DNA of 64,000 nucleotides from Corynebacterium sp. HMSC27B11 (GCF_001815985.1 NZ_KV823538.1:62001-126000), one strand, 5' to 3'. Counted from the first letter of the stretch, positions 37,630-46,821 are shown. The notes: generated from the letters alone by a model not told the origin. Numbers and translations are program-made.

Positions 37630-37847
37630 TTTTATTCCCAGCGTTCGGAAAATCTTTTAACCATCTCCGAAAGCCAGCGATTTTCAGTTGTTTTGAGCCC
37701 TTCGGCAGCCTCGGAGGCCCTTGCATGAGTGCCAGCGCCTCAACTTCTGTAACCAAGTATCCAGAGATTTCATTCCCGGTCAAGCCAAATTGAGTGCAAT
37801 GCGCTCAGCTTCCACGATTTCCGCAGCGCAGACTAGGCTAAACAGCC

Positions 37848-38789
37848 ATGAGCCTGTCGATGCACATCGCCGCACTCTTTCCGGACCCGCGCGTTCAGCG
37901 CGCCAAGAAGCAAACCGGCATTGCCCGGAAGACTGCCATCGTGCCGGATCCACCCCACGAGGTGCGCCAGCACTATGCCGTCTTCGAGCACTGGCACTCA
38001 GGCTTTCCCATTTACTCCATCACCCAGATGATCTTCGGAGACTCTCAATCCGCCGAGGCGCAGGAGTATGACCCGAACGCACCAGCCCTCGACGAGCTCA
38101 CGCCCCAGCAGACCGCCAAACGCGCCGTCCTCTACATTCCGGGCGGCGACTTCTCCGACTACATGCCCACCGCCGCCTGGCGCTTCGTCACCGACCTGGT
38201 GGACGCAGGCCTGCGCGTTGACATCCCCCTCTCCGGCCGACTGCCGGACTACACCGCCCGGGAAGCCGTGCCGTTGGTACGCCGGGCCTACCAGGATCTC
38301 CTGAAGGAGCACGGGGCGGAGAACATCACGGTCATCGCCGATGGCTCCGGAGCAGCGCTCGCCCTCGGCAGCCTGCTGGCATTCCTGCCGGACGCCAGCC
38401 CCGCCAACGTCATCCTCGTCGACCCCTGGTACGACCTCGTCGCGAGCGGCTGGCAGCAGGAACACACGGGAAGGGTGGCGTCCTACTTAAAGGAGGTCTC
38501 CCACCGCTGGGCCGGCGGCCAGCTGAATAACGCGAAGGTCAACCCCGGCGTCATGGAACGCCAGGAGTGGCGCCAGTGGGCGGGTTCCGCCTTCCACGTC
38601 TTCGTCGGTGGGCACAGCCAGCCGATGCGGGATGCGCGGCGACTCGAGAAGGACCTAAAGAACGCGGAGGTGGCGGTGGAGGTCACACGCGTCGAAGGAA
38701 CCGTCTACATGTACCACCTGCACCGGACCAGCGAGGGGCGCCGCGACCGCCGTCAGATGATCCGCATCGCACAAGGGCAGGGGAACTAA
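37848..38789 (+). CDS. Alpha/beta hydrolase-fold protein (HSL-like, altered nucleophile site)
   Basis: A 313-residue protein with the layout of the hormone-sensitive-lipase esterases: RAVLYIPGGDFSDYMP (where HGGG is usual, near residue 90), VIADGSGAALALGSLLAF (where GDSAGG is usual, near residue 162), VDPWYDL (acid) and YMYHLHR (His). Aligned by the flanking strand, the nucleophile position is Gly and the Ser is shifted by one, so the activity may be lost or changed. It is divergent from dnaK with a gap of about 300 bases that contains the HAIR-like site. Confidence 0.7.
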   Translation: MSLSMHIAALFPDPRVQRAKKQTGIARKTAIVPDPPHEVRQHYAVFEHWHSGFPIYSITQMIFGDSQSAEAQEYDPNAPALDELTPQQTAKRAVLYIPGGDFSDYMPTAAWRFVTDLVDAGLRVDIPLSGRLPDYTAREAVPLVRRAYQDLLKEHGAENITVIADGSGAALALGSLLAFLPDASPANVILVDPWYDLVASGWQQEHTGRVASYLKEVSHRWAGGQLNNAKVNPGVMERQEWRQWAGSAFHVFVGGHSQPMRDARRLEKDLKNAEVAVEVTRVEGTVYMYHLHRTSEGRRDRRQMIRIAQGQGN

Positions 38790-39006
38790 AGCGCGACCCC
38801 GATGGCGATGTGTTCCGCATCACTAGTGGTAGAGCGCCGATTCGTGAGCCAGCACACAATTTAAGCAACATTTCTATTGCTTATTTCGCCCCCGGGGCGA
38901 GGCCGAAAAAGTGTATATACCTGCGGTTAAGCTGCTAACGTACCCATGAAGTAACGGAATTATAGGTATCCAGCTCATCCGAGACTGGCTTATAAAGGAG
39001 TACTCC

Positions 39007-42000
39007 ATGTACCTGCTTGCAGCAGGGCAGGCGACAAGCACTGACATTCCGTGGAATGTCACGGTCCCCCTGGGGATCATTGGCGCGCTGCTCTCCATCC
39101 CAGCCTGGATTTTCTTCATCCGCGGTGCCCTGCAGATCTTCAAGACGATCCGCCTGGGCCAGCCGGCGCTGAAGCGCACGGATAACCCCGGCGCCCGCCT
39201 CGGCAACCTGATCAAGGAAATCCTGGGCCACACGAAGATGGCCAAGAAGCCTGGGGTTGCGATCGCCCACTGGTTCGTCATGGTGGGCTTCCTCCTGGGC
39301 TCACTGGTCTGGTTCGAGGCCTACATTCAGACTTTCAACCCGGAGGGTGGCTGGCCGATCATCGGCAACTGGGCCGTCTACCACTTCGTTGACGAGATCC
39401 TGGGTATCGGCACCACGCTGGGCATCATCGCCCTGATCATCATCCGCCAGAACATCGGCGATAAGGAGCGCAAGGCCCGCTTCTACGGCTCCAACGCCAA
39501 GGCCGCGTACTTCGTCGAGATCGTGGTCCTGCTTGAGGGCTTGGGCATGATGTTCGTGAAGGCCGGCAAGATCGCCACCTTCGCCAGCTACGAGGGCGGC
39601 CACGCCGCCACCGACTTCCTGACGATGCAGATCGCGAAGATCCTGCCGGAGTCCCCGCTGATGGTCTCCATCTTCGCGCTGATCAAGCTGCTCTCCGGCA
39701 TGGTCTGGCTGTTCATCGTGGGTCAGAACATCACCTGGGGTGTCGCATGGCACCGCTTCATGGCGTTCTTCAACATCTTCCTGAAGCGCAACTCCGACGG
39801 CCGTAACGCGCTCGGCGCGGCGAAGCCGATGACTTCCCAGGGGCGCATCCTGACCATGGAAAACGCCGATCCGGACACGGATAACATCGGCGCGGGCTCC
39901 ATCGAGGACTTCACCTGGAAGGGCTGGATGGACTTCACCTCCTGTACCGAGTGTGGCCGCTGCCAGGAGCAGTGCCCGGCGTGGAACACGGAGAAGCCGC
40001 TGAGCCCGAAGAAGCTCATCATGGACCTGCGCGACCACGCGGTCGCTTCTGCCCCGTACCTGCTGGAGAAGGCCTCCGCCCCTGCCGGTGGCGGCCTGTT
40101 CACCGGGGATGCCACCGAGGTGGACCCGGCAGCCGAGGCACACTCCGACATGCCGCTGCTGCAGCTGGTCGCCGAGGGCGAGATGGGTGTTATCGACCCG
40201 GACGTCCTGTGGTCCTGCACCAACTGTGGTGCCTGTGTCGAGCAGTGCCCGGTGGACATCGAGCACATCGACCACATCGTCGACATGCGCCGCTACAAGG
40301 TGCTGGCTGAGTCCGAGTTCCCGACCGAGCTGGGTGGCCTGTTCAAGAACATGGAGACCAAGGGCAACCCTTGGGGCCAGAACAACAGCCAGCGTTCCGA
40401 CTGGATCGAGAAGGCAAAGGCCGACGGCATCGAGGTCCCGGTCTTCGGCGAGGACATCGAGAACTTCGACGACACCGAGTACCTGTTCTGGGTCGGTTGC
40501 GCCGGTGTCTACGACGACAACGCCACCAAGACGACCCGCGCGGTCGCGGAGCTGCTGTACACCGCTGGTGTGAAGTTCGCCGTCCTGGGTGAGAACGAGG
40601 GCTGCACGGGTGACTCCGCCCGCCGCGCCGGTAACGAATTCCTCTTCCAGATGCTGGCTGAGCAGAATATCGAGACCTTGGACAACGCCTTCGAGGGCGT
40701 GCCGCCGAAGCAGCGCAAGATCGTTGTTACCTGTGCTCACTGCTTCAACTCCCTGCGCAATGAGTACCCGGAGATGGGCGGTAACTACGAGGTCATCCAC
40801 CACACCCAGCTGCTGAACAAGCTGGTCCAGAAGGGCTACCTGGAGCCGGTGAACACGCCGAACTCCAGCCGTACCGTGACCTACCACGACCCGTGCTTCC
40901 TGGGCCGTCACAACAAGGTCTTCGACGCCCCGCGTGAGCTGATCGGCGCCTCCGGTGCTGAGCTCACCGAGATGCCGCGCAACCGCAACACCGGCTTCTG
41001 CTGTGGTGCCGGTGGCGCCCGCATGTGGATGGAAGAGGACCTCGGTTCCCGCATCAACCTGAACCGCACGGACGAGGCGCTGGCCACCGGCGCGGACGCC
41101 ATCGCGATTGGTTGCCCGTTCTGTAAGACGATGATCAACGACGGCGTGAACAACCGTCAGGCAGACATCGAGGACAAGAGCGAGCGCACCCAGGTTCTGG
41201 ACATCGCCCAGATGTTCCGCGAGTCCATCCTGGTCGACGGCGAGCTGCCGGCACCACGCTCCCCTGAGTTCCTGGCCGCCCCTGAGCGTGGCTGGGTCGA
41301 CGAGGAGAAGCTGGCCCGCGAGGAGGCCGAGCGTAAGGCCGCTGAGGAAGAGAAGCGCCGCGCTGAAGAGGAGAAGAAGCGCAAGGCGGAGGCCAAGGCT
41401 GCCGAGGACAAGAAGAAGAAGGAGGCTGCCGCTGCCGCCGGTGGTGCCGCAGCAGCTGGCGCCGCGGGTGCCGCTGCCGCCGCTCCGGGCGCGCCTGGTG
41501 GCGCTCCGGCTGCTCCTTCTGCTCCAGGTGCTCCTGCTGCTCCGGCCGCACCAGGTGCCCCAGCAGCTCCTGCTGCGGGCGCCCCGGCTGCCCCAGCGGC
41601 ACCAGGTGCTCCGGCGGCACCGGGTGCTCCGGCGGCGCCGTCTGCAGGCGCTCCAGCAGCTCCGGGTGCCCCAGCGGCTCCGGGTGCTTCCGCCCCGGCT
41701 GCACCGAAGGCTCCTGCTGCTCCGGGTGCTCCGGCAGCTCCAGGTGCCCCAGCCGCTCCTGCTGCACCGTCTGCAGGTGCCCCGTCGGCCCCAGCAGCTC
41801 CTGCTGCACCGGGCGCTCCTGGTGCTCCAGGCGCCCCGGGTGCTCCGGCGGCTCCGGGCGCTTCCGCCCCAGCTGCGCCAAAGGCTCCTGCCGCTCCGGG
41901 TGCTCCAGGCGCACCGGCAGCCCCGGGTGCCTCCGCTCCAGCGGCTCCGGCTGCTCCAGCAGCTCCGGCAAGCGAGGGCTCCGCTGCAGCTGAGAAGCCA

Positions 42001-42603
42001 GCAGCAGCACCGGCTGCGGAGAAGACCGAGTCCGGCGCTATCAAGCTGGGCAGCACCACTCCGGGCGCACCAGGAGCTCCGGGTGCACCGGCTGCGCCGG
42101 CAGCTGCCCCTGCAGCAGCTCCAGCGGCTGAACCAGCTGAGGCTCCGACCGCCCCAGCAGCCGAGCAGAGCGAGCAGGCAGAGGCGCCAGCCGAGGCTCC
42201 TGCCGCACCGGCAGCTGAGGCACCGCAGTCTGCTACACCAGCATCGGGCGCAACCGAAGAGGGTGGCGTGATTAAGCTCGCTGCCTCCACCCCGGGCGCT
42301 CCGGGTGCACCGGGCGCTCCCGCGGCTCCTGCCGCACCGGCTGCTGCCCCGCAGTCTGCTGCACCAGCTGCCCCGGCGGAGCCAGCAGCGCCACAGGCCC
42401 CGGCCGAAGAGCAGGCCGAGGCTCCAGCCGAGGAGGCTGGCGCTGAAGAGACCCCAGCCGAGGAAGCACCGAAGGCCGCTGAGGCTCCCGCCACTCCGGC
42501 GGCGGATAAGCCGGCCGGTGGCGCGACCACCGAGGGTGGGGTCATCAAGCTGACCCGCAACACCCCGGGCGCGCCGGGCGCCCCAGGCACTCCTAACGCC
42601 TAA
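39007..42603 (+). CDS. Membrane-bound FeS oxidoreductase with large Ala/Pro-rich tail
   Basis: A 1198-residue protein. Residues 1-270 contain about six membrane helices, like the haem b-binding subunits of heterodisulfide reductase-type enzymes. Two 4Fe-4S motifs (CTECGRCQEQCP near residue 318 and CTNCGACVEQCP near 405) and two CCG domains (CAHCFNSLRNEYPE, FCCGAGGARMWMEED) follow. This matches the essential mycobacterial Rv0338c family. After residue 760 a charged Lys/Glu coiled coil leads into about 390 residues of Ala/Pro/Gly repeats, in which GGVIKL-x3-TPGAPGAPG occurs three times. The tail is far longer than in the homologue. A GTP-like or quinone partner is unknown. AAGGAG precedes the ATG. 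Confidence 0.85.
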   Translation: MYLLAAGQATSTDIPWNVTVPLGIIGALLSIPAWIFFIRGALQIFKTIRLGQPALKRTDNPGARLGNLIKEILGHTKMAKKPGVAIAHWFVMVGFLLGSLVWFEAYIQTFNPEGGWPIIGNWAVYHFVDEILGIGTTLGIIALIIIRQNIGDKERKARFYGSNAKAAYFVEIVVLLEGLGMMFVKAGKIATFASYEGGHAATDFLTMQIAKILPESPLMVSIFALIKLLSGMVWLFIVGQNITWGVAWHRFMAFFNIFLKRNSDGRNALGAAKPMTSQGRILTMENADPDTDNIGAGSIEDFTWKGWMDFTSCTECGRCQEQCPAWNTEKPLSPKKLIMDLRDHAVASAPYLLEKASAPAGGGLFTGDATEVDPAAEAHSDMPLLQLVAEGEMGVIDPDVLWSCTNCGACVEQCPVDIEHIDHIVDMRRYKVLAESEFPTELGGLFKNMETKGNPWGQNNSQRSDWIEKAKADGIEVPVFGEDIENFDDTEYLFWVGCAGVYDDNATKTTRAVAELLYTAGVKFAVLGENEGCTGDSARRAGNEFLFQMLAEQNIETLDNAFEGVPPKQRKIVVTCAHCFNSLRNEYPEMGGNYEVIHHTQLLNKLVQKGYLEPVNTPNSSRTVTYHDPCFLGRHNKVFDAPRELIGASGAELTEMPRNRNTGFCCGAGGARMWMEEDLGSRINLNRTDEALATGADAIAIGCPFCKTMINDGVNNRQADIEDKSERTQVLDIAQMFRESILVDGELPAPRSPEFLAAPERGWVDEEKLAREEAERKAAEEEKRRAEEEKKRKAEAKAAEDKKKKEAAAAAGGAAAAGAAGAAAAAPGAPGGAPAAPSAPGAPAAPAAPGAPAAPAAGAPAAPAAPGAPAAPGAPAAPSAGAPAAPGAPAAPGASAPAAPKAPAAPGAPAAPGAPAAPAAPSAGAPSAPAAPAAPGAPGAPGAPGAPAAPGASAPAAPKAPAAPGAPGAPAAPGASAPAAPAAPAAPASEGSAAAEKPAAAPAAEKTESGAIKLGSTTPGAPGAPGAPAAPAAAPAAAPAAEPAEAPTAPAAEQSEQAEAPAEAPAAPAAEAPQSATPASGATEEGGVIKLAASTPGAPGAPGAPAAPAAPAAAPQSAAPAAPAEPAAPQAPAEEQAEAPAEEAGAEETPAEEAPKAAEAPATPAADKPAGGATTEGGVIKLTRNTPGAPGAPGTPNA
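42034..42600 (+). repeat. Three spaced IKL/TPGAPGAPG repeats in the FeS protein tail
   Basis: The peptide motif G-G/A-V/A-IKL followed by TPGAPGAPG is found around 42034-42090, 42264-42320 and 42535-42600, the last at the very C-terminus. The stretches between are Ala/Pro/Glu-rich. The regular spacing (about 230 and 270 bases) suggests duplication of a block. Confidence 0.75.
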
Positions 42604-42904
42604 GGGCCGGGCCAAGAGGCACCGCCTCTGAACTGAAGAACCGCACCTGCTACCGAAGCAGGTGCGGTTCTTTTTATACGGCACCCCGCAGCAATCCCCT
42701 TCGATAAATAGCGCCCCATCACATTGCACGCCCCTGCCGCCGTTTCCAACCACTATCCTCGGGTTGACCTAGCCGGATACACCCGGTGCGAAACTCCCAT
42801 TTCGCCATCTCCACAGTGTCGGAAAATGTAATATCTACGGCGCAAGCAGGAAGCCTGAAACATGTGATCCGCGGGTAATCACATGACTATATGGAGGAGC
42901 ACCA
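42604..42904. promoter_or_regulatory. Intergenic region with an 8-bp inverted repeat upstream of the NPW protein
   Basis: After the terminator, the gap contains no convincing gene. At 42861-42885 CATGTGAT-N9-ATCACATG is a perfect 8-bp inverted repeat 13 bases before the ribosome site (GGAGGAG). TGTGA and TCACA are 11 bases apart, not the six of a GlxR/CRP site, so it is probably another operator. Confidence 0.5.
42638..42675 (+). terminator. Strong intrinsic terminator after the FeS oxidoreductase
   Basis: GAACCGCACCTGCT pairs perfectly with AGCAGGTGCGGTTC around TACCGA-type loop bases, followed by TTTTT. It lies 35 bases past the stop codon. Confidence 0.92.
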
Positions 42905-43915
42905 TTGGAACCTTCCAACCCCTGGGCCGAAGAAAACCCATGGAAGCAACCGAGCCCGTCCCCCAATCAAGGCACCAGCTCTTGGGGTAACAACCCGCCC
43001 CCGACGCCCGGCGGATCCGACGGCCCTGAAACACCACAAGGTTCCTCGAAGAAGCCGGTCATCATTACTCTCATCGTGCTCCTCGCCCTCGCGGTCGTCG
43101 GCGGGGGTGGCTGGTACCTCAAGCAACGCAGCTCATCGGAGGAAACTTCGACGGCACAGGAAGCACCGTCCTCCACTGCGTCGACGGAGGCCACCGCAAC
43201 GCCCACCACCGAAACATCGGAGTCACCGACCAGCACCCCAGAGGACACCACCCCGAGCAAGGGCTCCTGCGATGAAGCAATCTCTGGATCCGGAATGCGC
43301 CGCCCGACCAGCTCCTTTTGCGATGGCACATGGGCCCTCGTTGGTGACACCGGCACCGACCACACCAAGCTGTTCTATTGGACGGGCGATGCCTGGCGCA
43401 CCTACGAAAACCATGGCCGCCACTCTAGCGGAGCCCTCAGCCCGTGCTACGAGCGCGACACCCTGGTTGAGGACAAGGTGCCGCCGCGGCTGGTGAACAA
43501 GATGTATCAGGGACACCTGCTGTGCGATGACACTCCGTCATCTTCCAGCGACGATTCCGCCTCCGGCTCCCAGCACAACAGCGCGCTGCCCTCGGACGAC
43601 CTCCCGCCGGGCGGTGACTGGCTGCCGTACCCGCCCTGCGACGGTAGCTACGCGCTGATCGTCGATTCCGTCGTGGTGCCCCCGGGCCAGGATCCAAAGC
43701 CATTGGTCCGCAAGAGCCTCGCGGCCCATCCCGGCGCAGAGGCTACTTACCCCGACCAATGCGCGGCTTTCCGTGGCCGCGTCGACGGCGCGTACGTCTA
43801 TCCCGTCTACATCAAATACGGCAACGACCTGGCTGGCGTGTGTGCCGCCGAAAACCGCGGCGAGGGCAACGCCCGCAAGCTCCAGCGCGTCGCGGACTAC
43901 TCCAGCCCCTGCTAG
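42905..43915 (+). CDS. Single-pass NPW-motif envelope protein
   Basis: A 336-residue protein of unknown function with the same plan as the protein at 21005. The cytoplasmic N-terminus carries NPW twice (SNPWAEE, ENPWKQPS) and Pro/Ser-rich sequence. One membrane helix follows (about residues 58-78, PVIITLIVLLALAVVGGGGW), then a Thr/Ser/Glu-rich stalk and a roughly 200-residue extracellular domain with eight or more Cys, probably in disulfides. Start is TTG at 42905, supported by GGAGGAG. The extracellular domains of the two proteins do not look alike, so only the anchor is shared. Confidence 0.7.
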   Translation: MEPSNPWAEENPWKQPSPSPNQGTSSWGNNPPPTPGGSDGPETPQGSSKKPVIITLIVLLALAVVGGGGWYLKQRSSSEETSTAQEAPSSTASTEATATPTTETSESPTSTPEDTTPSKGSCDEAISGSGMRRPTSSFCDGTWALVGDTGTDHTKLFYWTGDAWRTYENHGRHSSGALSPCYERDTLVEDKVPPRLVNKMYQGHLLCDDTPSSSSDDSASGSQHNSALPSDDLPPGGDWLPYPPCDGSYALIVDSVVVPPGQDPKPLVRKSLAAHPGAEATYPDQCAAFRGRVDGAYVYPVYIKYGNDLAGVCAAENRGEGNARKLQRVADYSSPC

Positions 43916-43962
43916 AAACCTTGTTCGCAGCCCAGCGCCCCACCCAGCGGTAAAGCGCTGGA

Positions 43963-44574
43963 CTAACGCCGCGGCCGGCCGCGCGGGGAGGTGACCGTCC
44001 GATCCCCCGGGATCCAGAAGCGCAGCGGGGCGGCCACATTCTTCGAAATCCCGATACGCGGCCCAGCGACAAACTCCGCCCGCTCCGCCGGCGGTTGCAG
44101 GTACAGCACCCCCTCCTCGGGGTCAGCCACGCCCAGCGCGTCGTCGACCTGGATCACCCGCGAACCGTCGAGGTGCAGGTCGAAGCCCATAGCCTGGCCG
44201 AGGTTTCCGGGGCCGCGGGCCAGGTTCTCCTCGGCATGCTTCTCCCCGCGCCGCTGCCGCACCAGCTCCCTGCCCGCAATCACCTCACCGGCGCGCAGCA
44301 GGATTCCGCCCGCCTCGCCTTCCGGGTGACACACCAAGTTCCCGGCGCGGTGGATCCCGTAGCTGGCGTAGACGTAGAGCCGCTGCGGTGGGCCGAACAT
44401 CGTTTCACACCGGGGCGTGGGGCCGTTGTAGGCGTGCGATGCGGGATCATTGCGCCCCACGTAGGCCTCCACCTCGGTGAGGCGTACGGCCACTTGCCCA
44501 AAACGAAGCACCCCTCCCAACAGGAGGGGTGCGGTGCGTTCGGCAGATTGATGGAAGTCGAGGCGGAAGGTCAT
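43963..44574 (-). CDS. DNA-3-methyladenine glycosylase (AAG/MPG type)
   Basis: Removes alkylated purines in base-excision repair. The 203 residues have the AAG family pattern: VRLTEVEAYVGRNDPASHAYNGPTPRCETMFG (with the catalytic Glu in TEVEAY), RLYVYASYGIHRAGNLVCHPEG, and LARGPGNLGQAMGF. The ATG at 44574 is preferred. Near its 5' end a perfect 10-bp hairpin (44508-44532) is followed by a T-rich run, which may attenuate expression. The gene is tail to tail with the NPW protein gene. Confidence 0.93.
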   Translation of the reverse strand: MTFRLDFHQSAERTAPLLLGGVLRFGQVAVRLTEVEAYVGRNDPASHAYNGPTPRCETMFGPPQRLYVYASYGIHRAGNLVCHPEGEAGGILLRAGEVIAGRELVRQRRGEKHAEENLARGPGNLGQAMGFDLHLDGSRVIQVDDALGVADPEEGVLYLQPPAERAEFVAGPRIGISKNVAAPLRFWIPGDRTVTSPRGRPRR

Positions 44575-44625
44575 GCCCACCACCCTAGGCGGGCGTCTTC
44601 CGGCTCGCCCCCCCCGGTCGCTGAC

Positions 44626-45705
44626 CTAGAGGCGCTGGCGCTTCAGGAAGTTCCAGACTTCCTGGCTGGCATCCGGAACGCGGTTCCAGGTGTGGTTCTG
44701 CGGGTTGGTGATCAGCTGCGTCTCAGCGCGGGCGCAGCGGTAGACGTGGCGCTTGCCGCCCGGGACGTTGTGGATCGCTGGCTGCGGTGCGCAACCATTG
44801 CGGGCCTTGTAGCTGTTCATCAGGCGCGGGACGCTCAGGTACGGGCGCCCGCCGTGGCGGGTGCCGCCGTGGTAGCGCATCATCGTGTCGCCGGTACCGT
44901 GCATCACGAGGATCGGGATCGGCAGGTTCTTGCAGCCGGAGTTCACCGGGTTGTAGTAGGCACCGCCCACGGACGCGACACCCGCGAAGACGTGAGGCAG
45001 GTGGCACGCGACGACGGCGGTCATGCCGCCACCGTTGGAGTGACCGGTCGCGTAGATGCGGCGACGGTCGACGTTGTAGGTGCGGTCAACCTCGTCGATG
45101 ATCTGGGTGACGAAGCGCAGGTCCTCGCCGCCACGGACGGTGGCGTACGGTGCGCCTTCCCAGCCGTGGTTGATGGACTCCGGGTAAATGCGGATCGCCT
45201 CGCGGGCCGCACCCGTCTCGTGCAGGCGGGAGTAGCGGCGGAAGTTCTCCGGGCTATCGCGCCAGCCGTCGAAGCCGAAGATCACCGGGGTGGGGCGGCT
45301 CGGGTTGTAGTGAGTCGGGACGTGCATGATATACCGGCGGTTGCGGCCGGTGGACTTGGTGTACACGTTGATGGATTTGCCATTGCCGATGCGCGGCGCT
45401 GGCTTCGCGTTATTCGGGCGACCCTTCGGCGCCGGTGCTGGCGCGCCCGGCAGGCTGGAGCCCGGTGGGAGGGCGTCCTGCACCCGCTGGCCGTTCGGCA
45501 GGCGGATGTCCCCGAGGTTCGGCAGCTGAACCTGCGGGAGCTGGAAGTCGGAAGACTGTGGGACGGCTGGCAGCGGTGGCAGCTGCGCCTCAGCCTTTGG
45601 TGTGGTGGGCAGTTCCCCCAGGCCCAAGCCCAGCGCCAGCAGTCCGCTGAAAGCCACGGCGGCGGCACGCTTGAACCCACGGCGATTTTTAAGGTTTTTC
45701 AGCAT
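44626..45705 (-). CDS. Secreted PHB-depolymerase-family esterase
   Basis: A 359-residue secreted alpha/beta hydrolase. The basic N-terminus and a hydrophobic stretch (residues about 14-31) form a signal peptide, ending near AEAQLPP. A Pro-rich linker (about residues 35-100) follows. The catalytic core shows YATGHSNGGGMTAVVACHLP (nucleophile Ser), PILVMHGTGDTMM (acid region) and NHTWNR (His). This is the LpqC/feruloyl-esterase-like group. Natural substrate is unknown; cell-wall or host esters are possible. It is read towards the glycosylase gene. Confidence 0.85.
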   Translation of the reverse strand: MLKNLKNRRGFKRAAAVAFSGLLALGLGLGELPTTPKAEAQLPPLPAVPQSSDFQLPQVQLPNLGDIRLPNGQRVQDALPPGSSLPGAPAPAPKGRPNNAKPAPRIGNGKSINVYTKSTGRNRRYIMHVPTHYNPSRPTPVIFGFDGWRDSPENFRRYSRLHETGAAREAIRIYPESINHGWEGAPYATVRGGEDLRFVTQIIDEVDRTYNVDRRRIYATGHSNGGGMTAVVACHLPHVFAGVASVGGAYYNPVNSGCKNLPIPILVMHGTGDTMMRYHGGTRHGGRPYLSVPRLMNSYKARNGCAPQPAIHNVPGGKRHVYRCARAETQLITNPQNHTWNRVPDASQEVWNFLKRQRL

Positions 45706-45879
45706 TCTCGCATCTTACATCAAGCAGGAAAGAAGTCACACGAGTAACACCAGTAACATTTGGAATTTTTCGCCAGCCCTCCGATAAGCGACCTACCTGC
45801 ACGATTGTCGGCACTGAATCGAAGAACATAAACTTCAGTCCTAACCCCCGCCGCCCCCCCCACGTAAGAAGGCGAGCTA

Positions 45880-46776
45880 ATGACGACCCCCGGCAACTCT
45901 GAGCGAGACGTCGCACGGTCAAGCACGCCCGCAACCGACGCGGAGATGTCCGAGGCCACGACCGACGGCGCCACCCCAGCACCGCATGAGCCAACGGAAA
46001 ACACCCCGCAGGACAGCACGCAGGGCGATGCCGACACCGACCCGAACAACGGCACCACTGTCGAGCGCGAGGACGCGAACGCCGATACCGCAGCCTCCCC
46101 CGACGCAGGCGACTCCCCCGAGGCAACGGACGAGGATGGCACCGAGGCCGACCAGAACCCCGAGGAACTGGATGAGGACGACCGCCCCTGGCGCGAAAAC
46201 CTCGCCTCGGACATGAAGTCCCCCATGGGCAAGCTCCCCACCTGGGGCTGGATGGCAATCATCCTGACCGTGGCGGTGATCGCTGCCATCGCCTTCGGGA
46301 TCCTCTTCATGGGCAAGGCGAAGACCACCGCGGAGGCTAACGAGTCCCCCACCGGCGCGATCACCCCGTCCCGCCCAGCGGCGACCACCACCAGCAAGTA
46401 CGAGCGCGACCCGAACGCCGGCGCACCCAACGGTGGCTACGTGGACCCGGGGTATGTCGACCCCGGTTACTACGAGCCCGCCCCGGAGCCGGAGGAGACC
46501 ACCACGGAACCCTCCGAGGAAACCACGAGCAAAGCCCCAAGCTCGAAGCGCAAGCCCTCCTCGAACACACCAAAGCCACCAGCCCAGGGAAATAACGGCA
46601 ACACCGAGCCGAAACCGAACCCCGGCACCGGCAACAACGGCGGGGACGAGGGCATCATCCCTAACCCCGGCGACGTCATCGACCGACTCACGGGCGGCGA
46701 CGGCGGCACCGGCGGCGGTCACCGCGGTGGCGGGAACAACGGCGGCGCGGAAACCGGAAACGGCGGACGGAACTAG
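45880..46776 (+). CDS. Low-complexity single-pass membrane protein
   Basis: A 298-residue protein of unknown function. The first 115 residues are acidic and Thr/Asp/Pro-rich, with no folded look. A single membrane helix follows (about residues 125-148, WGWMAIILTVAVIAAIAFGILFM), then an extracellular low-complexity region with VDPGYVDPGYYEP repeats and a Gly/Asn-rich end. No enzymatic motif is visible. It may be a stalk-like envelope protein. It is cotranscribable with the aminotransferase that follows 45 bases on. Confidence 0.6.
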   Translation: MTTPGNSERDVARSSTPATDAEMSEATTDGATPAPHEPTENTPQDSTQGDADTDPNNGTTVEREDANADTAASPDAGDSPEATDEDGTEADQNPEELDEDDRPWRENLASDMKSPMGKLPTWGWMAIILTVAVIAAIAFGILFMGKAKTTAEANESPTGAITPSRPAATTTSKYERDPNAGAPNGGYVDPGYVDPGYYEPAPEPEETTTEPSEETTSKAPSSKRKPSSNTPKPPAQGNNGNTEPKPNPGTGNNGGDEGIIPNPGDVIDRLTGGDGGTGGGHRGGGNNGGAETGNGGRN

Positions 46777-46821
46777 CCGAAATTCTGGCGAAACGCTTGC
46801 CACCCTGGCAAGGTTTGAAGA

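Noticed and set aside
41430-42600. Possible CRISPR or DNA satellite in the Ala/Pro tract
   Set aside because: The repeats are short codon-level repeats of Ala, Pro and Gly inside a continuous reading frame, with no constant repeat-spacer pattern.
39301-42753. A 1150-codon open frame antisense to the FeS oxidoreductase
   Set aside because: It arises because the GC-rich, Ala/Pro-biased gene has few stops on the other strand. The product is Arg/Cys/Ser-rich nonsense, while the plus-strand frame has clear FeS motifs.
42861-42885. GlxR (CRP-type) binding site
   Set aside because: TGTGA and TCACA are separated by 11 bases rather than six, so it does not fit the GlxR consensus.
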